A stretch of DNA of 16,110 bases, taken from assembly GCA_026785875.1 (NCBI GenBank), contig JAJAZF010000050.1, forward strand, positions 1-16,110, written 5' to 3'. Below, piece after piece: positions 6,359 through 13,084 of the stretch. The position numbers and the translations under genes were made by a program. The notes beneath the pieces were generated by a model. It did not search any database. It saw only the letters and a program-made list of their open reading frames with translations, and was not told the DNA's origin. Every line of letters starts with the position of its first letter. Within the stretch, counting starts at the first letter, position 1. The DNA is from Chamaesiphon sp. (GTDB lineage Bacteria; Cyanobacteriota; Cyanobacteriia; Cyanobacteriales; Chamaesiphonaceae).

Positions 6359-7633
6359 TTACACGGGGGGATTCAAAGGTAACTTAACTGCAAACTCAGT
6401 CCAGCCCTCAATACTGGCGACATGAATTTGACCGTTTAACTGCTGCACTAACTTTTTAACCAAGGATAGTCCTAAACCGCTACCACCTTGTTGCGAAGAG
6501 AAAGTAGCCTCTCCAGCGGAGAACCCTTGGCGAGTAGGAATCCGATAGAATTGCTCGAAGATGTGGGGTAAATGTTGCTCGGAAATTTGGGTCTGATTTT
6601 TAACAACGATCGTCAGCCACTCTGAATTTGGCTCTCCAGAGATCTCTACATGAATTTGCCCATCTACCTGAGTATATTTGCAAGCATTATTTAACAATTC
6701 TGTAAAAATTTTGTTCAGGCAAAATCGATCGGTTGCAATAGTTGGAATCGATTCGGATACAGTAGTAACTAATTGTTGGCGATCGGTATTAGCACGATGA
6801 ATAAATGGAGCGATCGCATTTTGTAACCATACCTGAATTTCTACTGGTTCGAGATTGATGCGATCGATCGCTAATTCCAATCGCTGTAACTCTAAAATAT
6901 TATTAATTAAGTCTACTTCGCGATTGCATTCTTGCTCGAGAATTGCTAAATACTTTTCGGATCGATGTCCTGAAAGTAGCTCGGCAATTTTAGTGTCTGT
7001 ATTCAAACTAGTTTTCAACAACCGCACTGCCATTTTAATATTCATCAATGGTGCGCGTAAGTCATGGGAAATATTATTGATAAAGTCATCTTTTTGGTGG
7101 CATACCGACTCTAGCTCTGCAATCCGTTCAACTAGTTCGACTAGCTCTGACGTGGAAGAATCACCTTGATTAGTAACACTACTAGTAGTAAATCCGGCGA
7201 ACATATTTATTGCTGTGAGTAGTTGTTGACCCAACGCTTGTACCCAAGATAAATCTTGAGATGTCCAGATACTATTGAGATTTCCTAATAAGCAAATTCT
7301 TCCCCATAATTGGCTGCGATCGCGATTGGATAGATCTGGTTGTTTGAGTAATGGAATAAATACATATCGATCGCAAATCTTGATATTCATTACTGTCGTC
7401 GTCGCAGTAAAATCAACAATTTCTCGATCGTGCAGCCGTCGCTCGATCTCCGCCGCTTTTTCGGGTTCTAAGCTTAAAGTCAATTGTCCTAAATTTGGTA
7501 ACTGGGCAATCGTCAACCATCGATGTAACTGCGGCTGATATTGTTGAATTAATACCCCATTTAAAACTAAAATTTCCTGGATTTGGGCGGCGGTAAGTTG
7601 ACAGAGATAAGTTGAGTCGATATGACTGCTCAT
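6359..7633 (-). CDS. Sensor histidine kinase with degenerate G1 box
   Basis: A soluble 424-residue kinase read leftward, convergent with tnpB. The N-terminal 150 residues form a poorly recognisable sensor module; about 85-145 looks like the end of a GAF-type fold. A helix leads to HisKA with H190 in NNISHDLRAPL, so the phosphoacceptor is present. The ATPase has an N-box (E312, N315, N316) and a good G2 box (GGSGLGLSL, 383-391). Where the G1 box (DxGxG) belongs it reads KNQTQI (345-350), losing the Asp and both glycines, though HIFEQFYR follows as usual. From memory, related cyanobacterial kinases tolerate NSG-type G1 boxes, so activity is uncertain rather than excluded. The TAA stop at 6359-6361 lies within a few bases of the TnpB element's right end. 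There is no clear Shine-Dalgarno sequence. Partner unknown. Confidence 0.9.
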   Translation of the reverse strand: MSSHIDSTYLCQLTAAQIQEILVLNGVLIQQYQPQLHRWLTIAQLPNLGQLTLSLEPEKAAEIERRLHDREIVDFTATTTVMNIKICDRYVFIPLLKQPDLSNRDRSQLWGRICLLGNLNSIWTSQDLSWVQALGQQLLTAINMFAGFTTSSVTNQGDSSTSELVELVERIAELESVCHQKDDFINNISHDLRAPLMNIKMAVRLLKTSLNTDTKIAELLSGHRSEKYLAILEQECNREVDLINNILELQRLELAIDRINLEPVEIQVWLQNAIAPFIHRANTDRQQLVTTVSESIPTIATDRFCLNKIFTELLNNACKYTQVDGQIHVEISGEPNSEWLTIVVKNQTQISEQHLPHIFEQFYRIPTRQGFSAGEATFSSQQGGSGLGLSLVKKLVQQLNGQIHVASIEGWTEFAVKLPLNPPV

Positions 7634-7708
7634 GGATGATTATCGGGGTTCCGTTGTCAGGTAGCGATCGATCGAATCGATCTGTTTAGTCGTGATATTA
7701 ATAAAATT

Positions 7709-7717
7709 TGTTACAAT
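7709..7717 (+). promoter_or_regulatory. Possible extended -10 promoter of the HEAT-repeat gene
   Basis: TGTTACAAT contains TACAAT (7712-7717) with a TGn extension, in a short AT-rich stretch 27 bases before the ATG at 7745. The -35 position is weak. The spacer 7634-7744 also separates this gene from the divergent kinase and must carry that gene's promoter, which I cannot identify. Confidence 0.35.
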
Positions 7718-7744
7718 ATTTAAATAAAATCCGATCTAAAGTAT

Positions 7745-8419
7745 ATGAGTGACCGAGAACCAGTGGAAACAGCATTACTGGCACAACAATTGGAGAGTCC
7801 AAATCTACGCGATCGAATGGTAGCATTAGCTTCACTCCGAAATGTACCTGCTGATGTGGCACTACCCCTGATCAAAAAAGTACTCAATGATGAAAGCTTA
7901 CAACTGCGATCGATGGCAGTGTTCGCTCTAGGTATCAAAGTCACATCAGAATCTTACCCGATTTTGATCGAGATCCTTGCTAATGACCCAGATTATGGCA
8001 TTCGCGCCGATGCCGCAGGGGCACTCGGCTATCTAGAAGATATCCGTGCTTTTGAAGCACTTGTCAGAGCGTTTTATGAAGATACTGACTGGTTAGTGCG
8101 GTTTAGTGCGGCTGTCTCCTTGGGCAATCTCAAAGATCCGCGCGCTTTTGATGTGCTGATCCAAGCTTTAGACTCACCAGAAGTCGTGCTTCAGCAAGCA
8201 GCGATTGCGGCATTGGGAGAAATTAAAGCTGTAGCTGCGGTCGATCGATTGGTATTATTTATTGAAGCCGAAGACTGGCTCGTCCGTCAACGCTTGGCTG
8301 AGGCATTAGGACAATTACCTACCCCAAAAAGTATTTCTGCCCTCAAGTATCTCACCAAAGATAGTCATCCTCACGTCGCCGCCGCCGCAACTATTTGTCT
8401 ACAGCGGATGGAAGAATAG
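7745..8419 (+). CDS. HEAT-repeat protein (PBS-lyase/NblB-like)
   Basis: A 224-residue all-helical protein of about six HEAT repeats, each a helix pair of roughly 31 residues. Recurring cores are easy to see: LRSMAVFALG (54-63), IRADAAGALG (85-94), VRFSAAVSLG, LQQAAIAALG and VRQRLAEALG. This is the PBS-lyase HEAT type found in the bilin lyase CpcE/F group, NblB and IaiH; length and repeat style are closest to NblB-like proteins, but I cannot assign a specific member. Such proteins are usually protein-binding scaffolds that act on phycobiliproteins or on cofactor assembly. The next gene, 45 bases downstream on the same strand, is a CpcS-type bilin lyase, which supports a role around phycobilisomes. 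No signal peptide; cytoplasmic. No Shine-Dalgarno sequence is visible. Confidence 0.88.
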   Translation: MSDREPVETALLAQQLESPNLRDRMVALASLRNVPADVALPLIKKVLNDESLQLRSMAVFALGIKVTSESYPILIEILANDPDYGIRADAAGALGYLEDIRAFEALVRAFYEDTDWLVRFSAAVSLGNLKDPRAFDVLIQALDSPEVVLQQAAIAALGEIKAVAAVDRLVLFIEAEDWLVRQRLAEALGQLPTPKSISALKYLTKDSHPHVAAAATICLQRMEE

Positions 8420-8464
8420 AGGATCTAGCCAATCACCCCTATCCCCTACCCTTATCCCCTCATC

Positions 8465-9001
8465 ATGAATGTCCAAGAATTTTTTGAATTGAGTGCTGGC
8501 AAATGGTTTTCCCAGAAGACTAGTCAGCATCTTACCTTGAAGCAGTCAGAACATGGCAAATCCGATTTAGCGATCGAGATTTTGCCCAAGGATCATCCTC
8601 AGATTAGCCAATTGTGCCAAGCTACAGGTACCGATCCCTGCTCGATCTGGGGCGGTGCTAAATATACCTGGAAAGGCACCGCAAGTTGGGATACTCAGCC
8701 ACAAAGCCCTGGAAATCAGCAAGGTGAAACGCTCGCGATTTTAGCCCCTGACGCGCCACAATCCCACACTGGTAAGCTGTTTTACCATCGCAGCAATAGT
8801 TCTCAACCATATGAAGTAGCGCGGTATGCGATGGGCGATGATGATGCTCTAACGCTAGTGACAGAGGATGAAAATACCTGCGCCGAAGAACGGGTTTGGT
8901 TCGAGAGTGATAACGTTCGACTCCGCACCACGATCGTCACACAGACTGATGGTAACTCGATCGCGTCCTTCTACTCCGAAATTCGGATGGGTGGTAAATA
9001 A
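8465..9001 (+). CDS. CpcS/CpeS-family phycobiliprotein lyase
   Basis: A 178-residue lipocalin-like chromophore lyase. Family blocks run through the protein: FFELSAGKWFSQ (6-17), the conserved W69/G71/W75 cluster, ALTLVTE (128-134), EERVWF (141-146), RLRTT (152-156) and ASFYSEIR (167-174). Members attach bilins such as phycocyanobilin to the conserved cysteine (position 82-84 type) of allophycocyanin and phycocyanin subunits. The N-terminus resembles CpcS-I, but the middle (76-120) is divergent and lacks the usual GRLLREMGY-like segment, so it may be a CpcU-like or specialised paralog; I therefore give no symbol. It follows the HEAT-repeat gene by 45 bases and may share its transcript. A pyrimidine-rich run, not a Shine-Dalgarno sequence, precedes the ATG. 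Confidence 0.9.
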   Translation: MNVQEFFELSAGKWFSQKTSQHLTLKQSEHGKSDLAIEILPKDHPQISQLCQATGTDPCSIWGGAKYTWKGTASWDTQPQSPGNQQGETLAILAPDAPQSHTGKLFYHRSNSSQPYEVARYAMGDDDALTLVTEDENTCAEERVWFESDNVRLRTTIVTQTDGNSIASFYSEIRMGGK

Positions 9002-9139
9002 GTAACTTGGCTCGATGATTACAGCAGTTTTCACTTGTGCATCCATCTAAAGACAGATTTTGTGGATTTCTCGGTTGCGAAAATTATGTCGGAGTGTAAC
9101 AATGCGGTTGGTCTATTATCAGGTAAATTTTAAAAGTAC

Positions 9140-10201
9140 GTGCAATCTAATTTAATCGAACCAGTTAACCAGCAAGGATCTGAATTTGAGCGAGAAAGGC
9201 TTCCTTTCACCATTCAAGATGTTCGAGCAGCGATCCCCAAATATTGTTTTGAGCCTTCTACCTGGAAGTCATTAACTTACTTCGGTCGCGATGTCGTAAT
9301 TGTAGCTGGATTGTATGCGATCGCTTACAAATTAGATTCTTGGCTATTTTATCCAGTATTCTGGTTCATGCAGGCAACGATGTTTTGGGCGTTATTCGTG
9401 ATCGGACATGATTGCGGTCATGGTTCATTTTCCCGACACAAGTGGCTCAATGACTTGGTGGGACACATCTCCCACTCATTTATTTTAGTCCCCTATCACG
9501 GCTGGCGGATCAGCCACCGGACGCATCATCATAATACTGGCAATATCGAAACTGACGAAAGTTGGTATCCAGTATCTGAAGCTAAATATCAGGATATGGC
9601 AGGATGGGAGAAGTTTCTCCGGTTCGACCTCACCTTATTGTTAGCTTACCCCCTATATTTATTCCGTCGCTCCCCCGAACGTCCAGGTGGTTCCCACTTT
9701 CATCCAGCCAGTCCCCTATTTCGCAAGTCCGAAAAGTGGGATGTCATTACCAGCAGCATTTGTTGTGCAGTCATGGTAGCTTTAGTCGCTGCGGGGACAT
9801 TTACCTGGGGTTGGCTATGGCTGGTGAAGTTTTATCTGATGCCTTATCTAGGATTTGTTGTCTGGTTGGATTTAGTCACCTTCCTCCATCACACCGATGA
9901 TGATATCCCTTGGTATCGCGGTAAAGATTGGTACTTCCTCAAAGGTGCAATTTCGACAATCGATGTTGATTATGGTTTTATCAATCATATTCACCATGAT
10001 ATCGGCACCCATGTCGCTCACCACATCTTCTTATCAATCCCTCACTACCACCTCCTGGAAGCAACAGAGGCGATTAAACCCGTTTTAGGCGAATACTACC
10101 GCAAATCCGATCGTTCCATCTGGGCAGCCTTCTGGGATGCCAAGGAGAACTGTCATTATGTCTCGAATACTGGTAGTAAGATTTACTATCGCTCTAAATA
10201 G
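9140..10201 (+). CDS. desB: Omega-3 (delta-15) acyl-lipid desaturase DesB
   Basis: A 353-residue membrane di-iron desaturase of usual length. All three histidine boxes are present: HDCGH (90-94), HRTHH (126-130) and HHIGTHVAHH-like HHDIGTHVAHH (285-295). Hydrophobic stretches lie at about 50-87, 164-175 and 204-245. The HDCGHGSFS and HRTHHHNTGNIETDESW motifs match the cyanobacterial omega-3 class rather than the delta-12 enzyme DesA. It would introduce the omega-3 double bond into glycerolipid-bound C18 acyl chains in thylakoid and plasma membranes, using ferredoxin; desB genes are typically cold-induced. The start is a GTG at 9140: no in-frame ATG precedes it, and the next Met is residue 77. 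No clear Shine-Dalgarno sequence or cold-control element was recognised in the 138-base upstream spacer. Confidence 0.95.
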   Translation: MQSNLIEPVNQQGSEFERERLPFTIQDVRAAIPKYCFEPSTWKSLTYFGRDVVIVAGLYAIAYKLDSWLFYPVFWFMQATMFWALFVIGHDCGHGSFSRHKWLNDLVGHISHSFILVPYHGWRISHRTHHHNTGNIETDESWYPVSEAKYQDMAGWEKFLRFDLTLLLAYPLYLFRRSPERPGGSHFHPASPLFRKSEKWDVITSSICCAVMVALVAAGTFTWGWLWLVKFYLMPYLGFVVWLDLVTFLHHTDDDIPWYRGKDWYFLKGAISTIDVDYGFINHIHHDIGTHVAHHIFLSIPHYHLLEATEAIKPVLGEYYRKSDRSIWAAFWDAKENCHYVSNTGSKIYYRSK

Positions 10202-10204
10202 GGT

Positions 10205-10394
10205 TTAGGCGTTAGGTGTTAGGCGTTAGGGTTGGAGATTAGGAGTTAGGTTTCAGATGTTAGGACATTAGAGGCAAAGCAAGCATTCTGAATCTCTAAT
10301 ACAGTTAAAATCTAAGCTGACATTCAAAAATTCAAGCCTAATGCCTAATGCCTAATTCCTCATCCCTAAAGTCTCAAGCCCAACCCCTAACCCT
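10205..10394. repeat. Inverted arrays of TTAGGNN / CCTAANN heptamers between desB and the peroxiredoxin gene
   Basis: The left arm (10205-10252) is a row of heptamers: TTAGGCG, TTAGGTG, TTAGGCG, TTAGGGT, a degenerate unit, TTAGGAG, TTAGGTT. The right arm (10337-10371) has CCTAATG twice, then CCTAATT, CCTCATC and CCTAAAG. The arms are near-complementary (CGTTAGG with CCTAATG, allowing one G-U pair per unit), so a read-through transcript could form a long stem around an 84-base core. Degenerate heptamer repeats of this sort are common in cyanobacterial spacers. No terminator with a U-tract is seen. Confidence 0.75.
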
Positions 10395-10949
10395 ATGTCT
10401 CGAAGTTACTTTTTGAATAGTCTATTATCAGTTTGTTTGAGTGCGTTCTTCTGGCTCAACTTTGTTCCCACAGCACAGGCAATGGGTGGTAAATTACCAG
10501 CAATGAATCAGCCAGCACCAGAATTTACGCTACCAACAAATACTGGTACTGGACAAGTAGCTCTAACTGACTACGCAGGGAAATGGATAGTTCTATACTT
10601 TTACCCCAAAGATTTCACATCCGGCTGCACATTAGAAGCGCGGAGATTTCAACAAGACATCAACAAATACCAGCAACGCCAAACTGAGATTGTCGGCGTG
10701 AGTGCTGATTCGATCGATTCTCATGCAGAATTTTGTGATTCAGAAGGCTTAAAATTTCCACTACTCGCAGACACTGACGGCAAAGTCAGTAAAGCCTATG
10801 GTTCCTGGATGGGTATTTACTCCATGCGCCATAGTTTCATCATCGATCCTCAAGGAGTCTTACGCGCCACGTTTACAGATGTCAATCCCACAGCTCATAG
10901 CCGCGAAGTACTGACCGAACTAGATCGACTCCAATCGGTTAAAATTTAA
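10395..10949 (+). CDS. Exported PrxQ/BCP-type thiol peroxidase
   Basis: A 184-residue peroxiredoxin with an N-terminal export signal: hydrophobic core at about 8-24 and a likely cleavage site after AQA (27-29). The mature enzyme would sit in the periplasm or thylakoid lumen. The thioredoxin fold starts at PAPEFTLP (40-47); the active site YPKDFTSGCT (70-79) carries peroxidatic C78 and T75 of the TxxC motif. R83 occupies the +5 position where E. coli BCP has its resolving cysteine. Instead C114 lies 36 residues after C78, the spacing of PrxQ enzymes that resolve through a cysteine in helix alpha-3. It should reduce hydrogen peroxide and organic peroxides using a thioredoxin-like donor. The gene starts straight after a CCCCTAACCCT run with no Shine-Dalgarno sequence. 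Confidence 0.93.
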   Translation: MSRSYFLNSLLSVCLSAFFWLNFVPTAQAMGGKLPAMNQPAPEFTLPTNTGTGQVALTDYAGKWIVLYFYPKDFTSGCTLEARRFQQDINKYQQRQTEIVGVSADSIDSHAEFCDSEGLKFPLLADTDGKVSKAYGSWMGIYSMRHSFIIDPQGVLRATFTDVNPTAHSREVLTELDRLQSVKI

Positions 10950-11579
10950 CTTATAGAATCGGGGATAGACAGCAAGACACTTCAGACAAACACAATTATC
11001 CCCCTTTGCGCCCTTCGCGGCAAACACAAACAACCCCATTCAGATCCCAAAAACCTTCCGCGCCCTTTGTTAAAAAAGATGCCGATCCTAGCAGAGCATG
11101 AGTAGAAAAGAGTGTCAGCTAGCGATCGATTGAGATTATACCACACGGCACGCGACAAATAGCCGATCTCATCAATAAAATTGACTTAAATTCAGCCGTC
11201 CGACTGAATACTCCCTTCCCAGCCAAGAAATAGACGCTCGACATCACCATCCACCATCCACCATCCACTATTCACTCACTACCCTAGATGTCTAATTTCA
11301 CACTGGGAAGGGAGTAAGTATAGAAGACAGCTAAATGCCCCAAGGCGATCGATCGCTCCAGCAGTTACGATCGAATACAGCAAAGATATCAGCCTAATTA
11401 TTGACATAATAGCTAGTAAGTACCCAAAAATCCAACCCATCCAAGTTGGGAACAAAGTAGTAGTCATCAAATTAAAGTTGACACTCACATTCATATTCAG
11501 AATTTTTAGCCAGAGATATCGGTATAGATACTTCACACTCAGCCTATTTCACTATTAATTAGCAAGGAGAAAAATTTTC
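10950..11579. other. Gene-poor 630-base spacer with short repeats and possible gene debris
   Basis: No convincing gene lies here. Three tandem CATCCAC heptamers sit at 11248-11268. A perfect 14-bp inverted pair (TACTCCCTTCCCAG) lies at 11209-11222 and 11303-11316, 80 bases apart. Around 11122-11229 one plus frame is open for about 36 codons with protein-like composition (ending LNSAVRLNTPFPAKK) but no start codon; it may be a gene remnant, family not recognised. A hydrophobic GTG-initiated 85-codon frame on the minus strand (11279-11536) has no ribosome-binding site and I do not call it a gene. AAGGAG at 11564-11569 serves the next gene. Confidence 0.5.
11564..11569 (+). promoter_or_regulatory. 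Shine-Dalgarno sequence of the amidase-like gene
   Basis: AAGGAG lies 10 bases before the ATG at 11580. It is the clearest ribosome-binding site on the plus strand of this window, where most genes lack one, and it fixes the start of the downstream gene. Confidence 0.8.
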
Positions 11580-12917
11580 ATGGGCAGGATTTTTATCTGT
11601 GCAATCTACGGCGGCTATGAAGGTGCTGCTTCAGATCCAGAAACCATTGGAAGTGCGCCAAATGAAGCTAAAGAAATGGTATTTTTGCGCGATTTAATCG
11701 TCCCAGAACTTCGTAATCGGAAATTTGAAGTTGTCGCTGTACCTGATTTCGATCACCCTAGACTCAGTATAGATTGGATCGATAGACGCGCCAAACCAGG
11801 TGATATCGCCTTGGGTATTCATGCTGATGCTTATGCTCATTCCCAAACTAAAGGAGTGAGTACTTTTTATATAGCCAAAAATGGCGAACGCAAAAATCAT
11901 GCTCAGATGCTGTTACTGGCTTTTTCCAGTCGCGTGCCAGATTTACCTAGTCGCGGGGCAAAACCTGATACAGTCACAGGGACAGGTAGTTTAGCCTTTT
12001 GTCGGCGATTGACGATTCCGTCACTACTGATGGAAATTGGCTTTAAAATCGATAGTGACGATCGACAAAAGATCCAAGCTGATCGGCGAGAAATTGCGAT
12101 GGGGATTGCCGATGGCTTAGTCACCTGGAGCCGTGACGTACAGATGCAAGCTGCCAGTAACAATCACACCGTACCAGTACATCTCAAAGTTAATAACGAA
12201 CCATATCCTGAATGGGGAATTGCGATCGATGGTAATGTCTATATTCCGATCGATCTAGCAGATAGATTGTCCGTCAATCTTGCGCTCAATCCCCAGATGC
12301 GGCGAATGCGCTATCGAGGGATAGTCTATATTAAAGCGATCGAATTGCGCGATCTAAATATCTCGATCGTTTCCGAAATCGGCCGTACCTATAATATCCG
12401 CTCCCAACACCAATTTAGTGCTGAAGAATTAGATCGAATTATCTGCTTGGGACATACTACAGCCATCCATCTCAATGATTTTATCACGGCAAATAATCCT
12501 GAGGCTCTAGCAACATTCCCTCACGTCGCCGAGATCTACATCGAAGAAGCCAACGCTGAAGATGTCAACCACGATCTAGCCTTTGCTCAAATGTGTCTAG
12601 AAACCCGCTTCCTGACCTTTGGCGGTGCCATATTACCAGAATTTAATAATTTTGCTAGTTTGGGCGACAGGCAGGCCGAATGGGCAAAATTCGCCAACTT
12701 GCGGCTGGGGATTCGCGCTCACATCCAACAACTTAAAGCCTATGCTAGCACTGACTTATTATTCCAAGAATGCGTCGCGCCCAGATTTGAACTAGTCAGG
12801 CGCGGTATTGCCCCAACGATGCGGCAGTTAAATGGTCGCTGGTCGGCAGATGGACAGTACACAGTCAAAATCTCCGCAATCCTCCGGCGGTTGTATGAGA
12901 CGGCGGGACTTTTTTAG
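11580..12917 (+). CDS. tftA: Amidase_3 / glucosaminidase cell-wall protein, TftA-like
   Basis: A 445-residue protein in three parts. Residues 1-187 are an N-acetylmuramoyl-L-alanine amidase (Amidase_3) fold: GGYEGAA near the start, E29 (NEAKEM), H81 (IHADA) and E152 (LLMEIGF). The first zinc-ligand histidine (GHGG in active enzymes) is Tyr, Y10, in AIYGGYE. Residues 203-262 look like the strand-rich domain seen at the N-terminus of copper amine oxidases (VYIPIDLADRL). Residues 275-445 are a glucosaminidase-type domain with likely catalytic E341 in CLETRF and FGG, NNFASLG and HIQQLKAYAST blocks. No signal peptide is obvious. From memory the N-terminus matches cyanobacterial proteins named hormogonium tapered terminus morphoprotein TftA; the symbol is given on that basis and needs checking. 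Role: peptidoglycan binding or remodelling; amidase activity is doubtful without the histidine. Confidence 0.8.
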   Translation: MGRIFICAIYGGYEGAASDPETIGSAPNEAKEMVFLRDLIVPELRNRKFEVVAVPDFDHPRLSIDWIDRRAKPGDIALGIHADAYAHSQTKGVSTFYIAKNGERKNHAQMLLLAFSSRVPDLPSRGAKPDTVTGTGSLAFCRRLTIPSLLMEIGFKIDSDDRQKIQADRREIAMGIADGLVTWSRDVQMQAASNNHTVPVHLKVNNEPYPEWGIAIDGNVYIPIDLADRLSVNLALNPQMRRMRYRGIVYIKAIELRDLNISIVSEIGRTYNIRSQHQFSAEELDRIICLGHTTAIHLNDFITANNPEALATFPHVAEIYIEEANAEDVNHDLAFAQMCLETRFLTFGGAILPEFNNFASLGDRQAEWAKFANLRLGIRAHIQQLKAYASTDLLFQECVAPRFELVRRGIAPTMRQLNGRWSADGQYTVKISAILRRLYETAGLF

Positions 12918-13084
12918 ATCCAAGCGAAACTACACTCGATTTGCAACAAATTTAACATCTGTGCGTCATCAGTATTAGCTAAACTATAAGATAGGCTTAG
13001 TTGAGTGCAAGACAATTGGCTCAAAGCAAAGAGACGAAGCCAGCTAGCTGAGATTGCTAAAAGAATTGTATAGATGTGATTTGT

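Noticed and set aside
10205..10394. Heptamer arrays considered as a CRISPR array
   Set aside because: Units are 7 bases, degenerate, contiguous without spacers and in opposite orientation in the two arms, unlike CRISPR repeats; no cas genes are present.
11279..11536. 85-codon hydrophobic frame on the minus strand in the long spacer
   Set aside because: GTG start without a ribosome-binding site, overlaps an arm of the inverted repeat, and its hydrophobicity can come from AT-rich sequence. I cannot support it as a gene.
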